NCBI GenBank assembly: GCA_023421875.1
Contig: JAEZSM010000069.1
Coordinates: forward strand, 1 to 15,199
From: Spirochaetota bacterium
Lineage (GTDB): Bacteria; Spirochaetota; Spirochaetia; Treponematales; Rectinemataceae
Direction: 5' to 3'
Length of the DNA stretch: 15,199 nt
A program made the position numbers and the translations under genes. Shown here in pieces: positions 1-7,296 of the stretch. The notes beneath the pieces were generated by a model. That model made no database searches. It saw only the letters and a list, made by a program, of their open reading frames with translations, and was not told the origin of the DNA. Position 1 is the first letter of the stretch; each line of letters starts with the position of its first letter.

Positions 1-318
1 GGGAGGGAGGGCTTCGGCGATGAGGGCTGTCCTGCGCTGTAATATCGTCGGATAGGCAGCCCAGTTTCTCTGCATCGCCCGCAATCCTTTGGCCGCCTTG
101 GAGATGGAATCGAATTCCATAAGAAAGGGCTTCAACCAGACCGTGCGTGTCCAGTAAGCCTTGGACACATCTGTCATGCCGATGCCCTTGCCGCTGGGTG
201 CTTCTTTCCAGCGGCTTACGAGCTCTCCGTCCAGCCGGTTATAGTCCGGCAACTCGTCAAGCAGGTGATGTAAAAAGCCCCTGGCAGCCAGATAGGCGGC
301 CCCATGGAGAAAACGCAT
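1..318 (-). CDS. N-terminal part of a probable RlmM/FtsJ-like RNA 2'-O-methyltransferase (runs off left edge)
   Basis: An open frame of 106 codons runs leftward from an ATG at 318 to the window edge without a stop, so the gene is partial. The frame is also open upstream to a stop at 364-366, with no better ATG, GTG or TTG start. The visible protein contains YWTRTVWLKPF, FDSISKAAKGLRAMQRNWA and RRTALIAEALPP. From memory this resembles the N-terminal region of bacterial proteins related to RlmM (COG2933), which have an FtsJ-type SAM-dependent methyltransferase fold. The catalytic domain would lie outside the window, so no catalytic residue can be checked. The gene is divergent from the HD-domain gene at 409, with a 90-base gap in which I could not pick a convincing promoter on either strand. 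A real gene is likely; the family is a tentative inference. Confidence 0.55.
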   Translation of the reverse strand, partial: MRFLHGAAYLAARGFLHHLLDELPDYNRLDGELVSRWKEAPSGKGIGMTDVSKAYWTRTVWLKPFLMEFDSISKAAKGLRAMQRNWAAYPTILQRRTALIAEALPP

Positions 319-408
319 GGCTGACGATAGCAGAAAGGAGCTTCCCTTTGCCAGTGCTCGGCGCTACTCTAGGGTTTGGATGATACCATTCCGGCTTCGA
401 GGTTGCCC

Positions 409-1650
409 ATGAGCACTATCCATAAAGTCCTAACCGAGGGCTTCGACCAGATAATCCGCGATCCGGTCTGGAGCGACATAGCCTTCGACAAATCGCTTTT
501 GGCCTTGAGCCAAGATCCCACGTTCAGGCTCCTGGACGGGATACGGCAGCTGGGTCCTGTGGCCCTGGTATACCCCGGGGCGACTCATAGCCGCAGGGCC
601 CACAGTCTGGGCGTTTACCATATAGCCCGACGTTTTCTGCTCGCCCTGGCCGATCGGGGCAGGCTGGAATCCTCCACGCCGCAAGGGGCCAGATCCTTCC
701 TGGCCGCAGCCCTGTGCCATGATCTGGGGCACTACCCTTATGCTCATTCTCTAAAAGATCTGCCGCTGTCTGCACATGAGGCGATAGCCGGCGACATGAT
801 CCTCCAGGGCTCGCTTTGCAGCGCTATCGCCGACTGCGGTGCAAATCCCGAACAGGTGGCGGCCATTATCGACTGGAAAAGGCCGGGCGCCGAAGACCGG
901 GAAACCCTCTTGTACAGACGTATTCTCTCAGGTGTCCTGGATCCGGACAAGATCGACTACCTCACCCGGGACGCTTATTTCTGCGGTGTACCCTATGGCA
1001 TCCAGGACGCCGATTTCATCCTCCGTCGCATCGACGTGGCCGACGGCAAGCTCAACATCGACTCCCGGGGAGCCATGAGCGTCGAAGCAATCCTTTTTTC
1101 CAAGTATCAGATGTACAGGGCTGTGTATTGGCACCCCGCGGTGCGCTGCGCCACCGCCATGGTCAAAAAGTCGATTCTCGCTGCACTCAACGGCGGCATA
1201 CTAGTACCACAACAGCTTTACGGTCTGGACGACGCGGGCCTCGCCCGGCTTTTGACTGAAGGTCCGAAGGAATTCTTCCGGCCTGCCCTGGACGCCCTGG
1301 ACGGCAGGCTTTACAGCCTCGTTGCCGATATTCCCTTCGATCCCGATTCCAGCGTCCATACCGACTTGAACAATCTGGACAAGCGCCTGGAGGCTGAATC
1401 CACGCTGGCCATGGCTGCCGAGCTCCAGGAGAGCGAGGTTCTCATCGACATACCGGAACCGATCGGCTTCGAAACGGATCTGGACGTCGAGACTGAGGAG
1501 GGCCTTCGCCGATTCTCCAGCAGTTCGGCACTCTTCGGGGCCGAGGCTGCGGGGAGACTCGTGGCAAGCCTGAGGCGCATACGGATATTCGTACATCCTA
1601 AAGCGGCGCAGAGCGCCCTGGCAGGAATGGCGGCCGAGCTGCTTACCTGA
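409..1650 (+). CDS. HD-superfamily phosphohydrolase, SAMHD1-like dNTPase type (413 aa)
   Basis: The protein shows the metal-binding pattern of HD phosphohydrolases. His65 lies in the segment THSRRAHSLGV, the His104-Asp105 pair in ALCHDLGHYPYAHS, and a distal Asp near 178 in SGVLDPDKIDYLTRDAYFCGV. This arrangement matches the COG1078 family, which includes human SAMHD1 and bacterial dNTP triphosphohydrolases, so hydrolysis of a (deoxy)nucleotide phosphate in the cytoplasm is the likely activity. The exact substrate cannot be read from sequence. No signal peptide or membrane segment is seen. I chose ATG 409 because GAGG lies six bases upstream; an in-frame TTG at 376 would add 11 residues but has no good ribosome-binding site. 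The gene ends 232 bases before mraZ and is separated from it by the mraZ promoter, so it is probably a separate transcription unit. No strong terminator follows it. Confidence 0.85.
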   Translation: MSTIHKVLTEGFDQIIRDPVWSDIAFDKSLLALSQDPTFRLLDGIRQLGPVALVYPGATHSRRAHSLGVYHIARRFLLALADRGRLESSTPQGARSFLAAALCHDLGHYPYAHSLKDLPLSAHEAIAGDMILQGSLCSAIADCGANPEQVAAIIDWKRPGAEDRETLLYRRILSGVLDPDKIDYLTRDAYFCGVPYGIQDADFILRRIDVADGKLNIDSRGAMSVEAILFSKYQMYRAVYWHPAVRCATAMVKKSILAALNGGILVPQQLYGLDDAGLARLLTEGPKEFFRPALDALDGRLYSLVADIPFDPDSSVHTDLNNLDKRLEAESTLAMAAELQESEVLIDIPEPIGFETDLDVETEEGLRRFSSSSALFGAEAAGRLVASLRRIRIFVHPKAAQSALAGMAAELLT

Positions 1651-1810
1651 GCTGGATTCGGCAGAATCAATTCGTTTCTCCACATGATTTTTTGACTACC
1701 CACCCCTCTATCCTGCCCGAATAGCCTGAAAATTCCTTTTTGTCTAAACATTCGTATAGTAGTACCGCGAAAAAATATTATTTCTGTCGATTCTTCCCTG
1801 TCCTGCTTCG
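1651..1810. other. AT-richer intergenic spacer upstream of the dcw promoter
   Basis: This stretch between the HD gene and the mraZ promoter holds no supportable gene. It is clearly richer in A and T than the surrounding coding DNA, with a run of A/T bases at 1770-1783, roughly 60-75 bases upstream of the predicted mraZ start point. A weak 5-bp stem (1655-1659 with 1664-1668) follows the HD stop codon but lacks a clean T-tract. A TTGACT at 1692-1697 has no matching -10 element at 16-18 bases. The spacer may carry upstream promoter elements, but nothing specific can be assigned. Confidence 0.5.
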
Positions 1811-1838
1811 TTGACTATCCTCAGTTACGGGGTAGAAT
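1811..1838 (+). promoter_or_regulatory. Sigma-70-type promoter of the mraZ/dcw operon
   Basis: A -35 hexamer TTGACT at 1811-1816 and a -10 hexamer TAGAAT at 1833-1838 are separated by 16 bases. Each matches the sigma-70 consensus at five of six positions. The predicted start of transcription is near 1845-1847, giving a leader of about 37 bases before the mraZ ATG at 1883. It is the best promoter I found in the window and sits at the expected place for the master dcw promoter. Everything downstream is so tightly packed that it probably drives many or all of the following genes. Confidence 0.75.
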
Positions 1839-1848
1839 AGGTGCTAAG

Positions 1849-1883
1849 TGGTAAATTGTGGGAAATGGTAGGAAATAGTGGCA
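1849..1883 (+). promoter_or_regulatory. MraZ operator: four TGGNA-like boxes with 10-base period
   Basis: Boxes TGGTA (1849-1853), TGGGA (1859-1863), TAGGA (1869-1873) and TGGCA (1879-1883) start exactly 10 bases apart with 5-base spacers. The first three share the wider pattern T-(G/A)-G-N-A-A-A-T-N-G. Known MraZ operators in Escherichia coli are TGGGN direct repeats with 5-base spacers just upstream of mraZ, so this fits an autoregulatory MraZ site. The array begins a few bases after the predicted transcription start. Box 3 contains the mraZ Shine-Dalgarno AGGA (1870-1873), and box 4 reaches the first base of the start codon. Confidence 0.8.
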
Positions 1884-2326
1884 TGAATCTATTGACCGGC
1901 GAGTTCAGGAACACCCTGGACGAAAAAGGTAGACTTTCTCTTCCCGCCCGTATGCGGAGCGAACTGCCCGGCCTCAACCTGGTGCTCACCCAGGGGATCG
2001 ATACGTGCCTTTGGGTTTTTCCGCCCCTGCAGTGGCAGGAGTTCTCGCAGAAGCTCATGGCCAGCACCAGTCTTTTCCAGGCCCGATCCAGGCTGGTCCA
2101 GCGCAGAATTCTGGCTCCGGCCCAGGAAGTGGAAATCGACCGCCTGGGCAGGATTTCCATCCCCCAGAGCCTGCGGGAATGGGCTGGGCTTTCCAGGGAA
2201 TGCGTCATTCTGGGAATTTCCAAATACATCGAAATCTGGAACGCCGAGGAATACAAGAAATATCTTGAAGATAATCAGGGCGAATTCATGAGCGCCGCCG
2301 AGGAGCTGGGAGGCCTGACGCTCTAG
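1883..2326 (+). CDS. mraZ: MraZ, transcriptional regulator of the dcw cluster (147 aa)
   Basis: MraZ is an AbrB-like DNA-binding protein that forms a ring and represses its own operon in E. coli. The sequence shows the typical start LTGEFRNTLDEKGR and two DxxxR motifs that mark the two SpoVT/AbrB-like halves: Asp13-Arg17 (DEKGR) and Asp86-Arg90 (DRLGR). The length of 147 residues is close to the family norm of about 150. I chose ATG 1883 because the family's conserved N-terminus begins there and AGGA lies nine bases upstream. The longer in-frame start GTG 1841 would lie within a few bases of the -10 element and is rejected. It is the first gene of the operon and is followed by rsmH after eight bases. 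Regulation by its own product is strongly suggested by the phased boxes upstream. Confidence 0.96.
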   Translation: MNLLTGEFRNTLDEKGRLSLPARMRSELPGLNLVLTQGIDTCLWVFPPLQWQEFSQKLMASTSLFQARSRLVQRRILAPAQEVEIDRLGRISIPQSLREWAGLSRECVILGISKYIEIWNAEEYKKYLEDNQGEFMSAAEELGGLTL

Positions 2327-2334
2327 GCGTCGGG

Positions 2335-3306
2335 ATGCCTATGGAGGAACTGCGGCGGGAATCCGGAAACGGCACCGAAACGATCATCCACAAACCGGTG
2401 ATGCTCAAAGAAGTACTCTCGTTTTTCGCCCAGCTCGAAAATCCCTCGCCGCTGGTGCTGGACTGCACCCTAGGCGCCGGCGGCCATGCCCTGGCCATGC
2501 TTGAGGCTTCTCCGGCGGCTTCATACATCGGCATAGACGCCGATCCCGAGGCCCTGGAGCGCTCGGCCCGGAGGCTTTCGGCGTTCTCTGGAAAACTCAG
2601 CCTGCGGGAAGGTTTCTTCGACGAGGTGCTTTCTGGCCTCGGCGAGTCCGCTGCGGCGGAAAAAAACTTCCGCAAGCCCGACTTTATTCTTTTTGATTTA
2701 GGACTTTCCAGCCATCAGTATCTCGGCTCCGGAAGGGGCTTCAGTTTTTCCGCCGACGAGAGCCTGGATATGCGACTCTCGCCCGGGCTAAAAGACTCGG
2801 CGGCGGATATCGTCAACAGGTTCGCGGAAGACAAGCTGGCTGACCTTATTTTTAAATACGGCGAAGAACGCTACTCTCGCCGCATCGCCCGGGCTATCGC
2901 TGACGCCCGAAGAAATGCCCCCATTCGAGGTTCGGCTCTTCTGGCTTCTATTATCGCCAAGGCAGTACCTCCCGCCTACAGGCACGGGAGAATCCACCCT
3001 GCCACCAGAACTTTTCAGGCAATCAGGATAGTGGTTAACGGAGAGCTGGAGCGTGAAGAACGGGCCCTGGCCCTGGCCGCAGAACTGCTGGCTCCGGGGG
3101 GAATCATTGTCGTGATCGCTTTTCATTCTCTGGAAGATCGGATATCCAAGCATTTTTGCAGGGAATACGGTAAAAACAGGGGCTTCGAAGAACTCTGCCG
3201 CTCGCCGCTGGTTCCCAGCCAGGAAGAATGCGAGGCCAACCCTGCCGCCCGGTCCGCCAAACTGCGGGCTCTGCGGGCCCCGGGAGCGCCAGGGGCATCG
3301 CTATGA
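2335..3306 (+). CDS. rsmH: RsmH (MraW), 16S rRNA m4C1402 methyltransferase (323 aa)
   Basis: This SAM-dependent enzyme N4-methylates C1402 of 16S rRNA, in the ribosomal P site. The SAM-binding motif LDCTLGAGGHA is at residues 42-52, followed by YIGIDAD at 64-70. The family signature FDLGLSSHQYL...RGFSFSADESLDMRLSP covers about 120-150, and HPATRTFQAIRIVVNGELE (221-239) and IAFHSLEDRISKHF (261-274) are near-perfect family motifs. Length is normal. The start is ATG 2335, eight bases after the mraZ stop; ATG 2341 is also possible. Neither has a strong Shine-Dalgarno, so translation may be coupled to mraZ. The stop overlaps the ftsL start (ATGA, 3303-3306). Confidence 0.97.
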   Translation: MPMEELRRESGNGTETIIHKPVMLKEVLSFFAQLENPSPLVLDCTLGAGGHALAMLEASPAASYIGIDADPEALERSARRLSAFSGKLSLREGFFDEVLSGLGESAAAEKNFRKPDFILFDLGLSSHQYLGSGRGFSFSADESLDMRLSPGLKDSAADIVNRFAEDKLADLIFKYGEERYSRRIARAIADARRNAPIRGSALLASIIAKAVPPAYRHGRIHPATRTFQAIRIVVNGELEREERALALAAELLAPGGIIVVIAFHSLEDRISKHFCREYGKNRGFEELCRSPLVPSQEECEANPAARSAKLRALRAPGAPGASL

Positions 3307-3596
3307 AAATAGGAAGATTTTGGCTTTTAATGATCGGCGCCTGTCTGGTCGCCCTGGGGATGGCCTGGCAATCCAGCCGTTTTGCGGACCTGGCTGCCCG
3401 GGCAGACAGCCTTGAACGTGAGCAGGCGGCATGGATGGCCGAAAACCGACGCATCGAGGCGGAGATCGCCCAGCTTTCCAGCCGGGAGCGCATCGAGACA
3501 CAGGCTCAGCGCTTGGGGCTCAAGAAGGCCCAGCCCGAAGACATTCTCAGGGTGATTCTAGCACCCGCAGGGAAGACGGAGGCGGGTAATGACTGA
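3303..3596 (+). CDS. ftsL: FtsL-like cell division protein, membrane anchor plus coiled coil (97 aa)
   Basis: A small bitopic membrane protein of the FtsL/DivIC type. Its very short cytoplasmic tail (MKIGR) is followed by one membrane segment at about residues 6-22. A periplasmic coiled coil then covers about 28-70 (SLEREQAAWMAENRRIEAEI), ending in the family-like sequence SSRERIETQAQRLGLKKAQPED. FtsL forms a complex with FtsQ and FtsB at the division site and helps activate FtsW/FtsI. Identification rests mainly on position after rsmH, topology and the Leu-Gly-Leu tail, as the family is poorly conserved. ATG 3303 overlaps the rsmH stop by four bases and has an AGGGG about seven bases upstream. 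Its end overlaps murF by eight bases. In many bacteria ftsI and murE follow ftsL; here they are absent. Confidence 0.85.
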   Translation: MKIGRFWLLMIGACLVALGMAWQSSRFADLAARADSLEREQAAWMAENRRIEAEIAQLSSRERIETQAQRLGLKKAQPEDILRVILAPAGKTEAGND

Positions 3597-5037
3597 GGGT
3601 GCGGTAACACTGTTCAGCGCAGGCGAGGCTGCGGGCATCATCGGCGCAGCCTGCAGGGGCAACCTGGAGGCGGGAATAGGCAGCGTGACTGTCGATTCGC
3701 GCAAGGCGGTTCCGGACTCCCTGTTTGTCGCGCTGCCCGGCGAGAGGGTGGACGGCCACGACTACATCGAGGCAGCCCTGGCCGGAGGCGCGAAGACTAT
3801 CCTGGCCGCGGAGGCTCAAAAGGAAAAAGCCCTGCGGGCTTTTTCGTCTTCCGCAATCTTCGCCGCCGGAGCTTGCCTCATCCTGGCCGATTCTCCCCTG
3901 CGCGGTCTCCAGGCCTTGGCCAGGGAGCACCGGCGGCGGCTTAAGAACCTGTTGCGCATCGGGGTCACCGGATCCTCGGGCAAGACCACCACCAAAGAAT
4001 GCATCGCCGCGGCCTTGCGGCCCTCCTATCCCTCTGGAGCCCTCGCGATGAACGAGGGAAATCTCAATTCTGACATCGGACTCTCGCTCTCGATGTTCGG
4101 CCTAGGCAAAAACCATGCGGTAGGCGTATTCGAGATGGGGATGAACCGCAGAGGCGAGATGGAAGAGCTGGCCGCGATCTATGAGCCTGACATGGTAGTG
4201 GTGACGAATATAGGTACTGCCCATATTGGCATAATCGGCTCCCGGGAAGGCATTGCGGCGGAGAAAAAGAAGGCCTTTTCCCGCTTTGACGGCACGCAGA
4301 CTGCCTTTGTCTGGGACGAGGATCCTTTTAAAGACTTTCTCGCCCTGAGCGTGCCCGGGCGCTTTGTGCAGTTCGGCCTTAGAAGCGGCAATGGTTTAGA
4401 GCGGGCCGAGGCTCTGGGGCTTCGGGGCTGGGATATCGTCTGGAAGGGCCAGCGCTTTATATTCCCGCTCCCTGGCCGCCACAATCTGCTCAACGGGCTG
4501 GCGGCTCTGGCCGTGGCTTCCGAGCTGGGGCTCGATCCTTCGTTGACCGCCCAGGGGCTGTCGTCGGTGCGACCGCTTTTCGGCCGCTCGGAGCTGCTGA
4601 CCGGAAGGATCGAGCTGCTCAAGGACTGCTACAACGCCAACCCCGACTCCATGGCCGCCGCCATCGAACTCTGCGATTCGGCCCAGCCCAGAGCCAGGCG
4701 GGTCTACGTCCTCGGCTCAATGCTCGAACTGGGAGACGAAAGCCAGGCGGCTCACCAGGCCTTGGGCCGCAGGGCCGCCGAGTCCAAGGCCGACGCGCTT
4801 TTTTTCTTCGGCGAAGAGGCCGAGGCTTCGTATTTAGCCGCCAAGGCCCTGCGGCCCGGCGCGGGCAAGAAGCTCTTTCACACGGATTCGATGGAGGAGC
4901 TTTATCGTCAGGTACATGCCTATCTGCAGGACGGCGATCTTCTTTTGCTGAAGGCTTCCAGGGGCCTCGCCTTGGAGCTCCTGGCCTACAGGCTGGTCGA
5001 GGCGGGCTTCGCCGAGGAGACTCACCATGCTTCGTGA
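3589..5037 (+). CDS. murF: MurF, UDP-MurNAc-tripeptide:D-Ala-D-Ala ligase (482 aa)
   Basis: MurF adds the D-alanyl-D-alanine dipeptide to the UDP-MurNAc-tripeptide in the cytoplasm, using ATP. The Mur-ligase features appear in order: the N-terminal substrate domain with VTVDSRKAVPDSLFVAL (33-49), the ATP loop GVTGSSGKTTTKE (125-137), the MurF-typical NEGNLNSDIGLSL (155-167), EMGMNRRGEME (182-192) and NIGTAHIGIIGSREGIAAEKKKAF (207-230). These are followed by LPGRHNLLNGLAA (294-306), DCYNANPDSMAAAI (346-359) and VLGSMLELGDES (374-385). The N-D-IG motif favours MurF over MurE, and the length fits. ATG 3589 overlaps the ftsL stop in ATGACTGA. The end overlaps mraY by 11 bases. Confidence 0.96.
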   Translation: MTEGAVTLFSAGEAAGIIGAACRGNLEAGIGSVTVDSRKAVPDSLFVALPGERVDGHDYIEAALAGGAKTILAAEAQKEKALRAFSSSAIFAAGACLILADSPLRGLQALAREHRRRLKNLLRIGVTGSSGKTTTKECIAAALRPSYPSGALAMNEGNLNSDIGLSLSMFGLGKNHAVGVFEMGMNRRGEMEELAAIYEPDMVVVTNIGTAHIGIIGSREGIAAEKKKAFSRFDGTQTAFVWDEDPFKDFLALSVPGRFVQFGLRSGNGLERAEALGLRGWDIVWKGQRFIFPLPGRHNLLNGLAALAVASELGLDPSLTAQGLSSVRPLFGRSELLTGRIELLKDCYNANPDSMAAAIELCDSAQPRARRVYVLGSMLELGDESQAAHQALGRRAAESKADALFFFGEEAEASYLAAKALRPGAGKKLFHTDSMEELYRQVHAYLQDGDLLLLKASRGLALELLAYRLVEAGFAEETHHAS

Positions 5038-6109
5038 ACTGCTGCTCCCTCTGGTTAAATACTTTTCTCCCTTCAACATATTCCGTTATCTGACCTTCCG
5101 CTCGGCCTACGCGGCGGTGAGCGCCCTCCTTATCGTATTTCTTTTGGGGCCTCTGGTCATCAAAAAGCTCAAAGTTCTCAAGTTTGGCCAATCGGTGCGC
5201 CTGGACGGTCCGGAAAGCCATCTGATCAAGTCGGGGACGCCGACCATGGGTGGCATACTCATTGTCATTTCCGTAGCCGTCGCAGTGATTCTCTGGCAGG
5301 ATGTGCGCAATCCCCTTACCTGGATCGCCCTCTTTGCGCTTATCGGCTTTGGCCTGATCGGCAGCGCCGACGACTGGCTCAAGATCAAGAGAAAGAATTC
5401 CGACGGTCTCTCGGCGGGCAAGAAGCTGGTTTTGCAGTTTCTGGTTTCCGGTGTCGTAGCGGTGGGGCTCTATCTGAACGGGGGCGAGAGCGCGACAAAG
5501 CTCTACATCCCCTTCTTCAAGAATTACATCATCGATCTGGGCGTGGCCTGGATTCCCCTGGCCATGATCTATGTCACCGCCTGGTCCAACGCGGTGAATA
5601 TCACCGACGGCCTGGACGGACTGGCCACGGGACTGGTCATAATGGCCCTTCTGGCCTTTTCCATCCTCACGTATGTGAGCGGGCGGGCCGACTGGTCTGC
5701 CTATTTGGGGATTCCCTATATCCTGGGCGCCGGAGAGCTTACTGTCTTCAATCTTGCGCTTCTGGGCGCCTGCACGGGCTTTCTCTGGTTCAATTCCCAT
5801 CCCGCCGAGGTTTTTATGGGCGACTCGGGCTCCCTGGCCCTGGGCGGCGTCTTGGCCGTTCTCTCCCTTATCGTCAAGAAGGAAGTTCTCCTTCTCCTTA
5901 TCGGAGGGGTTTTCGTCATGGAATTGGGCTCGGTGATGCTCCAGGTTCTCTATTTCAAGGCAACCAAGGGCAAGCGTCTTTTCAGGATGGCGCCCATTCA
6001 CCATCATTTTGAACTTTCGGGTCTCAAGGAAACCAAGGTTGTCGTCCGGTTCTGGATACTGGGCGGCATGTTCGCCCTGCTGGCGCTCTCGACGCTGAAG
6101 ATCCAGTAG
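5027..6109 (+). CDS. mraY: MraY, phospho-MurNAc-pentapeptide transferase (360 aa)
   Basis: This integral membrane enzyme moves phospho-MurNAc-pentapeptide from UDP to undecaprenyl phosphate, making lipid I on the inner face of the membrane. The protein has about ten hydrophobic segments and all the classic motifs: GTPTMGG (70-76), the Asp115-Asp116 pair in ADDWLKIKRK, NAVNITDGLDGLATG (188-202), FNSHPAEVFMGDSGSLALGG (255-274) with catalytic-site Asp266, and MAPIHHHFEL (321-330). The length of 360 residues equals that of well-studied MraY proteins. ATG 5027 has GAGGAG eight bases upstream, inside the murF end, and overlaps murF by 11 bases. It directly follows murF, whose product it uses. ftsW starts two bases after the stop. 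Confidence 0.98.
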   Translation: MLRELLLPLVKYFSPFNIFRYLTFRSAYAAVSALLIVFLLGPLVIKKLKVLKFGQSVRLDGPESHLIKSGTPTMGGILIVISVAVAVILWQDVRNPLTWIALFALIGFGLIGSADDWLKIKRKNSDGLSAGKKLVLQFLVSGVVAVGLYLNGGESATKLYIPFFKNYIIDLGVAWIPLAMIYVTAWSNAVNITDGLDGLATGLVIMALLAFSILTYVSGRADWSAYLGIPYILGAGELTVFNLALLGACTGFLWFNSHPAEVFMGDSGSLALGGVLAVLSLIVKKEVLLLLIGGVFVMELGSVMLQVLYFKATKGKRLFRMAPIHHHFELSGLKETKVVVRFWILGGMFALLALSTLKIQ

Positions 6110-6111
6110 CC

Positions 6112-7296
6112 ATGGCCATGAGAATACTGGACGGGGCTGCGGCGGGAAGACAGGGGGACGAAGGCTCCCTGTCCGGCTTCCTGGGCTCCTTTGCCACCCT
6201 CGCCCTCATGGGCTTTGTCGCCATGTGGTCCGCCTCTTCTGGCTATGGCATACGGATGAACCAGGGCGCCAACCATTTCGCCATTCGTCAGGCACTCTTC
6301 TTTGTGCCAGCAGTCATTGTCTTCTTCATCAGCTCCCGCATCCCCCTGGACAAGGTCAGATCCTTCATCGGCCCCCTCACTCTGGTATCGCTGCTCTCCC
6401 TTCTGCTTCCCCTCATCCCCGGCCTGGGCGTGGAGATAAATGGAGCCAGGCGCTGGATTAACTTGGGGATCACAAATTTTCAGCCCTCCGAGCTCTGGAA
6501 GCCTGTGGTCCTGGTCTACACGGCGCATATCATGGCCAAGAAGGGCGATCTGATCCGCAGATCGGCCTGGGAAGCTGTCTTTCCCCTCTTTATCCTCAGC
6601 TTGGGAACGGCGATCATCTATCTCCAGGACGATTTTTCCACCTCCATGCTCGCCCTCCTGGCGGGGATAGCGGTGTTCTGGATAGCCGGCGTTCCTCTGC
6701 GGTTTTTCCTGGGCGTCTTTGTTCTCTTAGTGCCCGCGGCCATCCTCATGATCACCTCTTCCGAATACAGGCTCATCCGGGTCCTGGGCTATATAATCCC
6801 CGATTACGATCCCCATGGCATGAATTATCAGGTTCAGAATTCCATGCGGGCGATCATGTCCGGTGGAGTCTGGGGCAAGGGATTGGGTTTGGGAACCAGG
6901 AAGCTGAGTTCGATTCCCGAGGTGCAGTCCGATTTCGTCTTCGCCGCCTTTGCCGAGGAGACCGGTCTGCTGGGCGTGGCGGCTGTATTTGCCGTCTGGA
7001 CCTTCCTTGTCATTGCCGTAGTCCGCCAAGCGAGAAAAAAAGACGCGTTTCCCCACTATCTGGCCCTCGGAATGCTCGCGCTTCTCTCCATTCAATTCCT
7101 GGTCAATCTCGGCGTAGTCAGCGGATTCCTGCCCGCTACGGGGATCGCGCTTCCCTTCTTCTCCGCCGGTGGTTCTTCTCTTATTTCCACAGCCCTGGCG
7201 GGGGGCGTAATTCTCAATGCGCTCAGGACCAGGGGCTTCGAGGCCATGGCGCCCCAGGGCGACGAATCGATTTCCGGAGGAAAGGATAATGAGTGA
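6112..7296 (+). CDS. ftsW: FtsW, SEDS-family septal peptidoglycan glycosyltransferase (394 aa)
   Basis: FtsW polymerises lipid II at the septum, normally as a pair with the transpeptidase FtsI. The sequence has about ten membrane segments and SEDS motifs: NGARRWINLG...FQPSELWK (110-130), LQDDFSTSM (171-179), the conserved loop YQVQNSMRAIMSGGVWGKGLGLG (239-261), VQSDFVFAAFAEE (271-283) with Asp274 at the proposed catalytic position, and LPATGIALPFFSAGGSSLIS (340-359). The position among mraY, ftsQ, ftsA and ftsZ favours FtsW over RodA. The common LPTKG appears here as LPATG. The start is ATG 6112, two bases after mraY; ATG 6118 would remove only two residues. The end overlaps ftsQ in ATGAGTGA. 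No ftsI is encoded in this window. Confidence 0.94.
   Translation: MAMRILDGAAAGRQGDEGSLSGFLGSFATLALMGFVAMWSASSGYGIRMNQGANHFAIRQALFFVPAVIVFFISSRIPLDKVRSFIGPLTLVSLLSLLLPLIPGLGVEINGARRWINLGITNFQPSELWKPVVLVYTAHIMAKKGDLIRRSAWEAVFPLFILSLGTAIIYLQDDFSTSMLALLAGIAVFWIAGVPLRFFLGVFVLLVPAAILMITSSEYRLIRVLGYIIPDYDPHGMNYQVQNSMRAIMSGGVWGKGLGLGTRKLSSIPEVQSDFVFAAFAEETGLLGVAAVFAVWTFLVIAVVRQARKKDAFPHYLALGMLALLSIQFLVNLGVVSGFLPATGIALPFFSAGGSSLISTALAGGVILNALRTRGFEAMAPQGDESISGGKDNE

Noticed and set aside
147..383. A 78-codon plus-strand open frame at the left edge
   Set aside because: It runs opposite the better-supported minus-strand gene at 1-318, and its protein is rich in Arg, Pro and Trp with no family resemblance.
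1655..1680. Hairpin after the HD gene as a rho-independent terminator
   Set aside because: The stem is only five base pairs with low GC, and the following sequence is not a clear T-tract.
1692..1724. A second promoter from TTGACT at 1692
   Set aside because: No -10-like hexamer occurs 16-18 bases downstream.
1841..1882. A longer mraZ beginning at GTG 1841 (or ATG 1865)
   Set aside because: GTG 1841 lies three bases after the -10 element, before the likely transcription start. The extra residues are encoded by the operator boxes and are not part of the MraZ family's N-terminus.
4619..6007. A 462-codon open frame on the minus strand opposite murF and mraY
   Set aside because: It lies wholly antisense to two unmistakable genes. 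Its translation is low-complexity (His, Gly, Arg, Pro-rich) with no recognisable domain, as expected from codon bias in GC-rich DNA.
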